Shown: positions 8,305 through 16,886, counted from the stretch's first letter. The stretch: DNA of 64,000 bases from Ligilactobacillus saerimneri DSM 16049 (GCF_000423265.1 NZ_AUHQ01000003.1:1-64000); one strand, 5' to 3'. Notes: a model not told the origin generated them from the sequence alone. Made by a program: numbers and translations.

Positions 8305-8976
8305 ATGAAAACATTGGTCGTTGTGGGCCACCCACGGTTAGGTGAATCAACGACGCAGCAATTTTTGAAAGTTGCAGCTAGTGAGTGTGCCAATGTTACT
8401 TGGCATGAGCTGCAACTTCCCTTTGAGGTTACCCAGGAGCAAGCTTTAATCCAACAGCATGACCGGATTATCGTGCAGTTTCCGCTGTACTGGTATAGTG
8501 CACCGGCAATAATGCGTCAATGGTTTGATGAAGTGTGGCGGATGCCACTGACAACGGGAAATTACCGGTTATTGCGCGGAAAACAACTTGGGGTGGTGGT
8601 GACCGCGGGCGCTGCCCGAAACGAGTTCCAAGCTGGAGGAAAGCAGGGAGCAACGATGGATGAAGTTCTCCGTCCCTACCAGATGACCGCTAGGGTAACT
8701 GAAATGGAATATTTACCGGCATTGCCGATATATCAGTTTAATTATCTTAGTGAGCAAGCTAAACAGGAGTTGTATATTACTTATCAAAGTTATATCAGTA
8801 ATCCTGAGCATGGGCACTTTGCTGGTTTAGAGCAATGGTTGTTGGCCCGCCTTGATTTATTGGTCACTACTATGCCGGACTTGGCACCGGTGCTTGCCCA
8901 ACTGCGGGCTAACCAGGAAGAACTAACGGATATTGCACAGCAAGTTAAATGGATGCGGCAGGAGGATGATGAGTGA
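8305..8976 (+). CDS. NAD(P)H-dependent oxidoreductase, flavodoxin-like fold
   Basis: A 223-residue protein of the KefF/MdaB-type quinone reductase group (Flavodoxin_2). It opens with the FMN/FAD phosphate loop VVVGHPRLGESTTQQFL and has the signature QFPLYWYSAPAIMRQWFDEVW near residue 55. A later GVVVTAGA strand binds the flavin. The N-terminal ~175 residues cover the fold; the last ~45 residues are a helical extension not usual in the family. AAGGAGG precedes the ATG. It overlaps a small downstream ORF, so the two are probably cotranscribed. It would pass two electrons from NAD(P)H to quinones or similar acceptors. Confidence 0.85.
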   Translation: MKTLVVVGHPRLGESTTQQFLKVAASECANVTWHELQLPFEVTQEQALIQQHDRIIVQFPLYWYSAPAIMRQWFDEVWRMPLTTGNYRLLRGKQLGVVVTAGAARNEFQAGGKQGATMDEVLRPYQMTARVTEMEYLPALPIYQFNYLSEQAKQELYITYQSYISNPEHGHFAGLEQWLLARLDLLVTTMPDLAPVLAQLRANQEELTDIAQQVKWMRQEDDE

Positions 8977-9158
8977 TGATTGATCCTAATAATGAATGGG
9001 CGGAGCAACAACTAGCGAAATTACATGCCCAGGCAACGACTTATCCAACTCAGGCCCTGTTGCGGGCGGCTAGGCAATTGGTTGTGGCTCAGGACCAGCG
9101 CTTGGATCAACTACGTGGGGAGTTGGATGGGCGGATGTGGAGTCCCCAAAAGTGGTAA
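8976..9158 (+). CDS. Small hypothetical protein coupled to the reductase gene
   Basis: A 60-residue helical, charged protein (MIDPNNEWAEQQLAKLHAQ start) of unknown function. AGGAGG at 8960-8965 lies ten bases before ATG 8976 and seven before GTG 8973, so either may start it; both overlap the stop of the reductase gene, which implies translational coupling. No domain is recognised. The overlap and ribosome site argue for a real gene. Confidence 0.5.
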   Translation: MIDPNNEWAEQQLAKLHAQATTYPTQALLRAARQLVVAQDQRLDQLRGELDGRMWSPQKW

Positions 9159-9205
9159 TTTTTAAAAAACTTAACGTCTTGTTAACAAATCCTTAATATT
9201 TTGCG

Positions 9206-9370
9206 TGTATATTAAAAGCATAAAGTAATTGGCACTTCAATTACTTTATGGGCATCTTGTTGACATATCTCCCAATCCCATAAACCTCCAACAAGATAGC
9301 TCGTCTTTAACTCAAGATAGATATTTCCATATTTCCTAAGGGGCCCAGCGGTAAGCTGGGCTCTTTTTTT
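9206..9370 (+). ncRNA. Structured RNA candidate of three consecutive hairpins
   Basis: After the small gene comes a promoter-like TTAACG -17- TAATAT (9171-9176, 9194-9199). Three stems follow: CATAAAGTAATTG / CAATTACTTTATG (9219-9250), ATCTTGTTG / CAACAAGAT (9254-9298) and the terminator GCCCAGC / GCTGGGC (9343-9361) with a T run. No ORF fits. It may be an independent small RNA of about 160 nt or a leader attenuator ahead of the ABC transporter genes; the strong terminator before the ATPase gene fits both. Confidence 0.42.
9343..9370 (+). terminator. Terminator ahead of the ABC transporter operon
   Basis: GCCCAGC (9343-9349), loop GGTAA, GCTGGGC (9355-9361), then TCTTTTTTT. Confidence 0.9.
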
Positions 9371-9465
9371 GGTAGTTGGTATTAAGCAAAATGGGGCTGT
9401 GTTAAAATATATATGCAACAAATTCTATGTAGTGTCTTATTGAGCGGACAGAAAGTAGTGAACGT

Positions 9466-10356
9466 ATGGAAAATATTCTCGAAGTAACCCACTTGACCAA
9501 ACACTTCGGCTCATTGGTGGCCGTTGATGATGTCAGTTTCAGTGTCGCCCCCGGCGAGGTGCTGGGACTTGTGGGACAAAACGGTGCCGGTAAGTCAACG
9601 ACTTTTAAGATGATTCTTAAATTTTTGCGTCCGGATGCAGGGACGATCCTGACTGCAGGCCAGCCCATAACGACGAAATTTTTTGACCAGTTGGGGTACC
9701 TCCCCGAAGAACGGGGCTTGTATCTTGATATGACGATTCAGGAACAGGTGGAATATTTTGCACACCTACATGGGTGCAAACCAGCGGTGACGGCCCGCCG
9801 GCTGCCTGAGTGGCTAAAACGATTAGCAGTTAAGGGCGATGCTAAAACCAAAGTGAAGGACCTCTCCAAGGGGAACCAACAAAAGGTCCAGTTGATTACG
9901 GCCCTAATCCATCAACCACGATTGGTTATTTTAGATGAACCCTTTTCAGGGTTGGACCCCGTCAATGTCCAGCTGTTAATCAAAGTGGTTTTGGAGCTTA
10001 AAGAGCAAGGAACTGCGATTATCTTTTCATCCCATAATATGAAAAATGTGACAGCTGTTTCGGATAAACTCTTGATGTTGGTCAATGGGCGGCGCCGTCT
10101 TTATGGATCGATTGCTGCTATTCGTAATCGCTACGAGCGTAAAGAGCTGTACCTTGAAGGAGTTAATGGAAGCGACTATCCGGGTGTAATTGCGCGCCGA
10201 AATGATGGTTTAGGCGAGATTTTGACGTTTGATTCACAAGAACATGCACAAGCAGCTATTGCAGTGGTCCGGAATGATGAGCGGTTGCAGGGGTTCCGCC
10301 TCTTAGAACCAACGTTAGACGACATCTTTGCCTGGGAGGTAAAAGCCGATGAATAA
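9466..10356 (+). CDS. ABC transporter ATP-binding protein (NatA/DUF4162 type)
   Basis: A 296-residue ATPase that powers the adjoining permease. Walker A GQNGAGKST lies near residues 38-46, the signature motif LSKGN near 139, Walker B LVILDEPFSGLDP near 155 and the H-loop SSHN near 185. The C-terminal ~80 residues form the DUF4162 extension common to NatA-like exporters. It overlaps the permease gene by eight bases. The pair resembles NatAB-type sodium or drug exporters, but the substrate cannot be told from sequence. Confidence 0.9.
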   Translation: MENILEVTHLTKHFGSLVAVDDVSFSVAPGEVLGLVGQNGAGKSTTFKMILKFLRPDAGTILTAGQPITTKFFDQLGYLPEERGLYLDMTIQEQVEYFAHLHGCKPAVTARRLPEWLKRLAVKGDAKTKVKDLSKGNQQKVQLITALIHQPRLVILDEPFSGLDPVNVQLLIKVVLELKEQGTAIIFSSHNMKNVTAVSDKLLMLVNGRRRLYGSIAAIRNRYERKELYLEGVNGSDYPGVIARRNDGLGEILTFDSQEHAQAAIAVVRNDERLQGFRLLEPTLDDIFAWEVKADE

Positions 10357-11584
10357 AGTATTAACAGTTGCACAGATGGTCTTTAAAAAACGTATTCGGT
10401 CAGCGGTGTATTATTGGATGATTCTAGCGCCACTCTTTTTCTTAGCCTTAACGTTTGGGATTGCAAAATTTACGATGAGTCAAGCAGAAAAGTCCCTTCC
10501 CCAGATTGCGATCGTGGCTCCTCAACCACTCAAAAAAGTATTAGAGCAAAGCCATGGGAAAAAATATCGGGTTAAGTCTAGCGTTACTCCGACTACATAT
10601 GCGCAACAAAAGCAAGTTTTAAAGAAGGGTAAAGTTGACGGCATTTTGGTAATTAGCCCTGATTTTGAACGGGTCCAATACTTATATAATAGTAACGCAC
10701 AAGCAACAAATCCCGTTCCAGCGCTTCAAGCGCAGTTGACAGCTTTACGCTCGCAGACGATAGCGGCGCAGGCGGGGATCGATAGCGCTACTTGGCAGAA
10801 AATTATTGGTAAAGTGAAAATTAACCAACATGCTTTTCAACAAAAAGACACTGTTAATCAGACCGATCGGGCGACAGCTGATGGTTTGGGGAAAGGGATG
10901 GTTTTAGTAGCGTTTCTCTTTTTAACTAGCTATGTGTCAATTGTTGGCGCGGAAATTGGTAATGAAAAGAGCAATCACCTGATTGAAGGGATCTTGGCAG
11001 CAGTGCCGGCGCGTAAGCATTTTGCCGGCAAGATGCTGGGGATCGGAGCGCTAGTGGTTTTACAAATTATCATTTACGCTGTGCTGGGGATAATTGGGCA
11101 AGTGATCTTGAAAAATAAGTACCCGGACCTATATCGTCCGATCAAACAATTTATGGCAAACATTAGTAGCCAGTATTTATTTGTGGCAGTGATTTTGACC
11201 TTGTTGACAGTTGCGCTATATGTCTTTTTAACTGCTATGATTGCAGCTTTTGTTTCGCGGAACGAGGATATTTCTCAGGCAACCTCGATGGTAACAAGTT
11301 TGATGTTCATTCCGTATATTCTTGGTTTTGTTCTGGGTTCGAATCCTAACATGCTGATCGCCAAAATTTTAGGATATGTCCCGTTCTTTAGTTTCGGGGT
11401 AATGCCAGTTCGTTTAGCAATGGGGGCTGTCCCTTATTGGGCAGGTTATGTGGCCTGTGCGTTGGCCCTAGTAGGAGCGATAGCAATGTACTGGTGTGCA
11501 GCAATTGTTTATGAACGAAATGCTTTTGCTTATAGCAATATCGGACCTTTGAAGGCTATCATAAATAAAATTCTGCGGAAGTGA
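10349..11584 (+). CDS. ABC-2 type transporter permease (NatB-like)
   Basis: A 411-residue membrane protein. One N-terminal TM helix (about 22-42) is followed by a large extracellular loop of roughly 130 residues, then five or six TM helices clustered in the C-terminal half (about 180-395), the ABC-2 NatB/YhaP topology. The motif GNEKSNHLIEGILAAVPARKHFAGK after the second TM is the family coupling segment. The gene overlaps its ATPase partner and ends at a strong terminator, so the operon is just these two genes. Export of an ion or amphipathic compound is inferred. Confidence 0.85.
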   Translation: MNKVLTVAQMVFKKRIRSAVYYWMILAPLFFLALTFGIAKFTMSQAEKSLPQIAIVAPQPLKKVLEQSHGKKYRVKSSVTPTTYAQQKQVLKKGKVDGILVISPDFERVQYLYNSNAQATNPVPALQAQLTALRSQTIAAQAGIDSATWQKIIGKVKINQHAFQQKDTVNQTDRATADGLGKGMVLVAFLFLTSYVSIVGAEIGNEKSNHLIEGILAAVPARKHFAGKMLGIGALVVLQIIIYAVLGIIGQVILKNKYPDLYRPIKQFMANISSQYLFVAVILTLLTVALYVFLTAMIAAFVSRNEDISQATSMVTSLMFIPYILGFVLGSNPNMLIAKILGYVPFFSFGVMPVRLAMGAVPYWAGYVACALALVGAIAMYWCAAIVYERNAFAYSNIGPLKAIINKILRK

Positions 11585-11589
11585 AAAAC

Positions 11590-11630
11590 ATAGAGAGGAT
11601 CTAGCATTTTAGGAGGTCCTCTCTATTTTT
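11590..11630 (+). terminator. Terminator of the ABC transporter operon
   Basis: ATAGAGAGGA (11590-11599) / TCCTCTCTAT (11617-11626) followed by Ts. Confidence 0.85.
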
Positions 11631-11726
11631 ATCGTTACTTATTAAAAGTATTATTTTATGATATTAAATGCGCTTTCTGAAGTGGATAGAATGATAATGA
11701 TAAAACCAGTAAGGAGGAAATCAACT

Positions 11727-12422
11727 ATGGAATTGTATTTAGATACAGCAAATATTGAAACGATTAAGCATTACGTAGATGTGATTGCTCTAGCAGGAGT
11801 AACCTCCAATCCAACAATTGTCAAAAAAGAGGGGAAAATTGATTTCTTCAACCACATGAAACAGATCAAAGATATTATCGGTCCTCAGGCAAAGTTGCAT
11901 GTTCAAGCAGTTGGACAAACGCGTGAAGACTTTATTCAAGATGCGTATTCGATTTTGGAAGGAATTGCACCAGATGTTTTTGTTAAAATTCCCACAACCG
12001 AGGAAGGGCTAGCAGCAATTAAAGTGCTGAAGCAAGAAAAAGTTAATATTACCGCGACGGCAGTTTATACAGAGTTCCAGGCTTATTTGGCCTTGGCGGC
12101 TGGAGCAGACTATATTGCTCCGTATTACAACCGGATGCGGAATATGAATATTGATGCACCAAGCTTTGTGCGTAATATTGCTGACCAAATCGCTCGGGAA
12201 AAAAGTAATAGCAAGATTCTGGCAGCTAGTTTCCATAATGTGGAGCAAGTTAACGCAGCTTTGCGTAATGGGGCTCAAGCAGTCACTATGGGGCCCGATG
12301 TCCTCACTAGCGGGCTGGAAATGCCAGCAATCGCCCCTGCTGTAACGGCCTTTCAAACAGACTGGGAGAGTATCTATGGGGTAGGTTCTTCGATCACCAG
12401 CATAAAAAAAGACCGCAAATAG
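11727..12422 (+). CDS. Small transaldolase / fructose-6-phosphate aldolase family protein
   Basis: A 231-residue TIM-barrel class I aldolase of the FSA/TalC group. Landmarks are the start MELYLDTANIETIKHYVDV, the GVTSNPTIVKKEG motif, the Schiff-base Lys in VFVKIPTTEEGLAAI near residue 90, and TATAVYTEFQAYLALAAGADYIAPYYNRM. The subfamily members of about 220 residues make or cleave fructose 6-phosphate or transfer dihydroxyacetone units. Start: ATG 11727 with AAGGAGG (11711-11717); an earlier in-frame ATG at 11658 lacks a ribosome site. A weak cre-like TTTCTGAA-type sequence lies upstream. It stands alone between two terminators. Confidence 0.88.
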   Translation: MELYLDTANIETIKHYVDVIALAGVTSNPTIVKKEGKIDFFNHMKQIKDIIGPQAKLHVQAVGQTREDFIQDAYSILEGIAPDVFVKIPTTEEGLAAIKVLKQEKVNITATAVYTEFQAYLALAAGADYIAPYYNRMRNMNIDAPSFVRNIADQIAREKSNSKILAASFHNVEQVNAALRNGAQAVTMGPDVLTSGLEMPAIAPAVTAFQTDWESIYGVGSSITSIKKDRK

Positions 12423-12490
12423 CATTTTGTTAAAAAACAATTTGACTTTATCATCAAATTATCATAAAGTAACGGTAATATAATAAACTG

Positions 12491-12755
12491 GTGGGATGAG
12501 TAAGTGACTAAACCCTAGCCCAGAGAGTCCGGTAAGGTGAGAGCGGATCAAGGGATGGTCAGTGAAGATGGTCCCAAGTAGATGGAGCTAGTGAAGTAGT
12601 TCAGCTAGCTACGGGGACGCCCGTTACAGCGTGCGAGTATTCGCGAAAAGCGAGCACTCAGTGAGGGGTCAGGCGTGAGCTTGCCCTGAAAACGGGTGGT
12701 AACACGTGGTAAAGCAACGTCCCAGGAATCAATGGTGATTCCTGGGGCTTTTTTT
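12491..12755 (+). promoter_or_regulatory. T-box riboswitch, probably tRNA-Met specific
   Basis: Leader between a TATAAT at 12479-12484 and the M20 dipeptidase gene. Stem I base GGGAT/GTCCC (12493-12497 / 12571-12575) encloses AGTA (12499-12502) and GAA-G-ATG (12564-12570). With the usual GAAC-NNN-A pattern the specifier is ATG (Met). Upper pairs TGACT/GGTCA and CCCT/AGGG, AGAGA (12522-12526) and GGTG (12536-12539) match the distal stem I. The T-box GGGTGGTAACACG carries UGGU, which pairs with discriminator A as in tRNA-Met, not with the G of tRNA-Asp (the alternative GAT reading). The terminator CCCAGGAATCA/TGATTCCTGGG (12721-12746) plus T7 competes with the antiterminator. Confidence 0.88.
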
Positions 12756-12779
12756 ATTCAAAATAAGGAGTGGTGAATT

Positions 12780-14105
12780 ATGCGAGAATATATCAAAGAA
12801 CATTGGCAAGATTTTAGTGATTTATTACGGATTAAAACCATTGCAGCGCAGCACATTGGGATCGAAGAAACCAGTACCTGGGTCGCCCAAGCCTTCCGTA
12901 ATTTAGACGCCAAGAAGGTAGCTGTTTGGGATGATCAAGGCGGTAACCCGGTTGTATTTGCAGAGTTTACAGGCCAAAGTGATAAAACCATTCTTTTCTA
13001 TAACCACTATGATACGCAGCCAGCAGAACCGTTAGACCAATGGGCAACCGATCCGTTTGCGGTAACAGTCCAGGGTGACCATATTTTTGCCCGGGGAATT
13101 GGCGACGACAAAGGGGACCTGATTTTTCGACTTGCCTGGGTCAAGTATCATCAAGAACGTGGTGATCTCCCGGTTAATGTGAAATTTTATGTTGAAGGCG
13201 AAGAGGAAATTGGGAGCAGTCATGTGGTTCAATATACCCAAGCACATCAGGCCGACCTGCAAGCTGATGCCGTCCTGTGGGAAGGGGGCGCAAAGAATGA
13301 AGCGGAAAAACTAGCAATTGTTGGGGGCTTGCGGGGGATCGCATGTCTTGAGCTGACAGCAGTTTCAGCAGATGTAGACCTCCACTCCTCAAAGGCATCT
13401 TATGCGGAGTCAGCCCCGTGGCGGCTGGTCAAAGCCCTCAATTTGCTTCGGGATGATCAAACTAGCAGGATTTTAATTCCTGGGATTTATGACGACGTGC
13501 GGTCCTTGACACCTGCAGAACAGCAGCAAGTAGCCACGCTAGATTTTGATGCAGCAAAAGTCATTGCCGGCGAAGGACTGAAGCGGCCGTTGCTGACAGA
13601 TACGCCTCGGACCGATCTAACTAACCAGCCGACAATCACTATCAATGGGATTACAGCCGGCTACCAGGAAGAGGGGGTCAAGACCGTTCTACCGCGGTTG
13701 GCAACTGCTAAACTTGACTTCCGGTTAGCGCCAGACCAAGATCCGCAGCGAATTCCGGACCTGGTTCGGGCTTATCTTGATCAAAATGGGTTCACTGATA
13801 TTAAAGTAGAGTACATTGTCGGGCAAAAAGGCTACCGCAGTGATGTGAACCATCCTTTTGTTGGGCTAGTTTGTGATACTGCCCGTGAAGTCTATGGTCC
13901 GGATGGCTATCAGTATGTTCTTAACAGTTTTGGCGCTGGACCGGCTTATGCGTTTGGGGATTTGTTACAACTTCCTGTGTTAGGGATTGGAATCGGTTAT
14001 GCAGGTTCAAATGTTCATGGTGCCAATGAAAACGTGCGCTTAACTGACGCTTTACAAGCAGTAGAACACTTAGAATTGGTAGCGCAGAAATTTGCTCAAA
14101 AATAA
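12780..14105 (+). CDS. M20 family metallo-dipeptidase under T-box control
   Basis: A 441-residue zinc peptidase of the M20 family (ArgE/DapE/PepV/CNDP-like). Metal ligands are visible as FYNHYDTQP (His76, Asp78), ARGIGDDKGD (Asp near 109), EGEEEIGSS (Glu pair near 141-142), a Glu in WEGG and a late VHGANENVR histidine. The inserted dimerisation domain spans about 190-320 and includes TITINGITAGYQEEGVKTVLPR. It would cleave dipeptides or aminoacyl compounds in the cytoplasm. AAGGAG precedes the ATG. The T-box leader predicts expression when charged tRNA-Met runs low, so release of methionine from peptides is a reasonable guess. A paralogue lies at 35-36.4 kb. Confidence 0.9.
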   Translation: MREYIKEHWQDFSDLLRIKTIAAQHIGIEETSTWVAQAFRNLDAKKVAVWDDQGGNPVVFAEFTGQSDKTILFYNHYDTQPAEPLDQWATDPFAVTVQGDHIFARGIGDDKGDLIFRLAWVKYHQERGDLPVNVKFYVEGEEEIGSSHVVQYTQAHQADLQADAVLWEGGAKNEAEKLAIVGGLRGIACLELTAVSADVDLHSSKASYAESAPWRLVKALNLLRDDQTSRILIPGIYDDVRSLTPAEQQQVATLDFDAAKVIAGEGLKRPLLTDTPRTDLTNQPTITINGITAGYQEEGVKTVLPRLATAKLDFRLAPDQDPQRIPDLVRAYLDQNGFTDIKVEYIVGQKGYRSDVNHPFVGLVCDTAREVYGPDGYQYVLNSFGAGPAYAFGDLLQLPVLGIGIGYAGSNVHGANENVRLTDALQAVEHLELVAQKFAQK

Positions 14106-14120
14106 AATCAGCGAATAGCT

Positions 14121-14160
14121 AAAAAATCTGCTATGGGAAATTTTCCATAGCAGATTTTTT
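14121..14160. terminator. Bidirectional terminator between the dipeptidase and yeiH-like genes
   Basis: Perfect 16-bp arms AAAAAATCTGCTATGG / CCATAGCAGATTTTTT with an 8-nt loop. The 140 bases to the yeiH-like stop hold nothing else recognised. Confidence 0.9.
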
Positions 14161-14302
14161 ACTTGTTATTACTGTTTACAGTGCTTTGGTCAATATGACA
14201 CGACATAAGAAAAAATATGTGCCGGAAGACAAAAAGTATTAGCATATGCTTGGTGTTATTCATTTGCAGACACATAATTTACTATATGCCGTGTCTTCGA
14301 AA

Positions 14303-15316
14303 TTAAAAGAAGACTTTACTGCAGATAGCAACGAAAGCGAGGAGGATGACTGAGCCGATAGAAGCTGCTCCCAAGGCGTTGCGTCCCCGGTGAAGCAACA
14401 CCCGGAAGTTAACGCTCATCCCCAAAGCGGCCATTGCCATTCCCAAGATCAGGTAAGCTAGTTTGACCAAGTTGGCTAAAACAACAGGCCCTAAAGGCAA
14501 GAATGTACCGATGACACTAGCAAGAATAAACCCGGCCATAAACCAAGGGACAGGAACTTTTCCTTTAGCTTGCCCAACAGCACGTTCCTTCTTTTGGTAC
14601 CACAAACCAACAATGACAGCGACGGGGGCAAGTAACAGCACACGGGAGAGTTTGGTAATGATGGCAGTGTCTAAACTAACTGGACCGCCAGCACTTCCGG
14701 CTGCCACGGCATGGGCAATTTCATGGAGACTTCCCCCTGTCATTACTCCGAACTGCAGAGCTGACATATGGAGGAGGGGTTTGAGGCCGATTTCGATTAA
14801 GGTGAAAAGAGTTCCTAAAATGGCCACAATTGCGACCGCTACAACTTCGTTTTCGCGGTGAGTTTCGTCATCGTCAGCACCGAGCTGGGAGGAGATCCCC
14901 ATCACCGCAGCTGCACCGCAAATCCCGGTTCCACTAGCAGTTAAAATTGCAAGGTGACGGTCAACCCCAAACTTACGGGCGAGTTGGTAAACCATGACGA
15001 TTGTCCCCGTGACGATCACTGCAGCTAAAACAATACTTTTAACACCTGCTTGTGCGAGCGCAATAAGATTGAGTTTGAAACCTAAAAGGATGATCCCCAA
15101 GCGTAAGAACTTATTGGAAATCAATCCGATCCCGGGGCGGGAGTATGTAACTGCGGGTTGAAAAACCTGGCAGACCATTCCTAAAATAAGAGCTAAAACA
15201 AGGGCCCCGATTACTTTAAGGTAAGGAAAGCCCGCTAACCATGACCCCAGCAGTGAGCATAATAAAGTCATAAGAAAAGCACTACCGAAGCGCTTAGAAA
15301 AGATAATTTGACGCAT
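14303..15316 (-). CDS. YeiH/YadS-family putative sulfate exporter (UPF0324)
   Basis: A 337-residue polytopic membrane protein (about 9-10 TM helices) of the conserved YeiH family, annotated elsewhere as putative sulfate exporters. Family marks are LRLGIILLGFKLNL, the glycine-rich TASGTGICGAAAVMGISSQLGADDDE stretch, ENEVVAVAIVAILGT and GGSLHEIAHAVAAG. Start: ATG at 15316 with AAGGAG; the upstream TTG-type extension lacks a ribosome site. It is divergent from a LysR regulator over 112 bases, the arrangement seen for yeiE-yeiH in enterobacteria, so local control by that regulator is likely. The transported substrate is inferred only. Confidence 0.85.
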   Translation of the reverse strand: MRQIIFSKRFGSAFLMTLLCSLLGSWLAGFPYLKVIGALVLALILGMVCQVFQPAVTYSRPGIGLISNKFLRLGIILLGFKLNLIALAQAGVKSIVLAAVIVTGTIVMVYQLARKFGVDRHLAILTASGTGICGAAAVMGISSQLGADDDETHRENEVVAVAIVAILGTLFTLIEIGLKPLLHMSALQFGVMTGGSLHEIAHAVAAGSAGGPVSLDTAIITKLSRVLLLAPVAVIVGLWYQKKERAVGQAKGKVPVPWFMAGFILASVIGTFLPLGPVVLANLVKLAYLILGMAMAALGMSVNFRVLLHRGRNALGAASIGSVILLAFVAICSKVFF

Positions 15317-15428
15317 AATATATCTCCTTCTCTGTATTTGCTTTACTAAGGGTAGCATGGAATATAGTATAATTAAAAATACATAATTATTTGTAATATA
15401 TAAGTATTACTTATGAAAGGGGTAAAAA
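15317..15428. promoter_or_regulatory. Divergent control region of the LysR regulator and YeiH-like gene
   Basis: An AT-rich spacer between two divergent starts. It contains interrupted dyads of the T-N11-A kind expected for LysR proteins, for example within ATAATTATTTGTAAT (about 15383-15397). Exact sites cannot be fixed without alignment. Confidence 0.4.
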
Positions 15429-16319
15429 ATGACACACTTGTTTGACCACCGTTTGGAAACCTTGGTGATGGTTGCAACCACTGGATCATTTACGGCCGCT
15501 GCGCAGGCGTTGTATATCAGTCAACCGGCTGTTTCGCAACAGATTAGGTCATTAGAGATGGACTTACGTTTAGACTTGGTTGTCCGACAGGGAAAGAATG
15601 TCCAGTTGACACCAGCGGCCCGAGAGTTAGTAGCTTATCTCCGTCATCAACAGGTTCACCATGAGCAGTTATTGACTAAACTGCGCCAAGAAGAGCGTGG
15701 TCCATTACGGTTAGGAGCAACGTTATCGCTCAGCCAGCTTTTGTTGCCCCCGCTATTGCACCGGGCTCTTAAAGATGGGTGGCAGGTCAATAGCCAAGTT
15801 GCGAACACGGGGCAATTGTTAACGCTGATCGAGCAGGGATTACTAGACGTGGCGTTGATTGAAGGGAATTTTAATAAAAAAGACTTCGGTACAATTGAAC
15901 TGGGAACAGTCCCGTTTGTTCCCGTGGGTGGGACCGACCTTCCGACGACGATGACCTGGGAAGAAGTCTTCCACCAACCCTTATTAGTTCGTGAAGAAGG
16001 GTCTGGGACGCGGGCAATTTTGACTGCTTGGTTGGCAAGCCATAATTATTCATTGGCGGACTTTGAGCAAGTAATAACATTAAATAATCCGACAACAATC
16101 ATCAATTTACTTAAAGAAGGCAGTGGGGTTAGTTTTATGTATCGTGACCTGGTAGCAGATGATATTGATCAGCGCCGGTTGCAGGACTTGAACCTGCCAC
16201 GGTTTGCAGTGGCCCACCCGCTCAATTTGGTGTATTTAAAAGGAAGTATTCGGATAAAAGACTACCAACGAATAGCCCAAATATTGCAACAAGCATTAGG
16301 CAAGCAAGGCCAAAATTAA
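15429..16319 (+). CDS. LysR-family transcriptional regulator
   Basis: A 296-residue regulator. The winged helix-turn-helix occupies about residues 6-65 (LETLVMVATTGSFTAAAQAL, ISQPAVSQQIRSLE), followed by the two-lobed periplasmic-binding-like effector domain (about 90-290). The sequence is of the CysB/YeiE-like subgroup judging by its partner. It is divergent from the YeiH-type exporter and probably controls it and itself. The ATG is preceded by AAAGGGG. Length is normal for LysR proteins (290-310). The effector is unknown. Confidence 0.92.
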   Translation: MTHLFDHRLETLVMVATTGSFTAAAQALYISQPAVSQQIRSLEMDLRLDLVVRQGKNVQLTPAARELVAYLRHQQVHHEQLLTKLRQEERGPLRLGATLSLSQLLLPPLLHRALKDGWQVNSQVANTGQLLTLIEQGLLDVALIEGNFNKKDFGTIELGTVPFVPVGGTDLPTTMTWEEVFHQPLLVREEGSGTRAILTAWLASHNYSLADFEQVITLNNPTTIINLLKEGSGVSFMYRDLVADDIDQRRLQDLNLPRFAVAHPLNLVYLKGSIRIKDYQRIAQILQQALGKQGQN

Positions 16320-16320
16320 A

Positions 16321-16356
16321 AGCAGGCAAAGAGAAGAAAACTTCTTTTCGCCTGCT
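16321..16356. terminator. Hairpin between the LysR gene and the convergent membrane protein gene
   Basis: AGCAGGC (16321-16327) / GCCTGCT (16350-16356) with inner AGAAG/CTTCT. The T tract is weak on the plus side. Confidence 0.6.
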
Positions 16357-16381
16357 ATTTGTTTGCAATAATTATTATTGG

Positions 16382-16615
16382 TTAAAGTGACCGGGTGAAA
16401 TTGGCCCAGATGCCCCAGATGATAAAGCCGAAGAAGGCAACGATACCAACTACGGCAATGCTTAGAGCAAAAAAGAACTTGAAAAAGATCAGTAAAATGA
16501 GGAACCCAAAAAAGCTCCCGAACAAGCCAAAAACACCGCGGAAGAAGAAGCGAAGCACCGAAAAGATGCCCCCAAGAAACAGCATCAGAATAACGATCGC
16601 CAGTAATGCGCCCAT
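16382..16615 (-). CDS. Small very hydrophobic membrane protein
   Basis: A 77-residue protein of unknown function, almost wholly hydrophobic and rich in Phe and Gly. About three TM segments can be drawn (residues 4-22, 30-50, 52-70). AAGGAGGG stands before the ATG, which supports a real gene. A K/P-rich frame on the opposite strand is its shadow. No family is recognised. Confidence 0.65.
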   Translation of the reverse strand: MGALLAIVILMLFLGGIFSVLRFFFRGVFGLFGSFFGFLILLIFFKFFFALSIAVVGIVAFFGFIIWGIWANFTRSL

Positions 16616-16705
16616 AGCAGCATCCCTCCTTGATTTACTAAACTAAGTATAGCAGATTGTTCTACCATTAACGGGCAAGGCGTGTAAGCTTAAATATTAA
16701 TTAAA

Positions 16706-16732
16706 TAAAAAAGACGAGGTAAAACCTCGTCT
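16706..16732 (-). terminator. Terminator of the first tRNA-Lys gene
   Basis: AGACGAGGT / ACCTCGTCT (16712-16720 / 16724-16732) with loop AAA; read on the minus strand it ends in a T run. Confidence 0.9.
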
Positions 16733-16746
16733 CAGTAAATCTCTGA

Positions 16747-16819
16747 TGGACAGTCAGGGGATCGAACCCTGGACCCACGGATTAAGAGTCCGTTGCTCTG
16801 CCAGCTGAGCTAACTGTCC
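16747..16819 (-). tRNA. tRNA-Lys (anticodon CTT)
   Basis: A 73-nt cloverleaf: acceptor GGACAGT/ACTGTCC, D arm GCTC/GAGC, anticodon stem ACGGA/TCCGT with loop CTCTTAA (anticodon CTT), T arm CAGGG-TTCGATC-CCCTG, discriminator A. CCA is not encoded. It is identical to the copy at 17462-17534. Confidence 0.97.
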
Positions 16820-16886
16820 ATGTCTTAACAACAGATATTATAATAGCAAGTATCCATTGATAATGCAAGACTTTTTTGAATAAAAA

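Noticed and set aside
12009-12440. 143-codon minus-strand frame over the small transaldolase gene
   Set aside because: The opposite strand encodes a clear aldolase with catalytic motifs; this frame has no ribosome site or family.
16395-16646. Plus-strand frame rich in Lys and Pro
   Set aside because: It is the shadow of the very hydrophobic minus-strand membrane protein; Phe codons read backwards give Lys.
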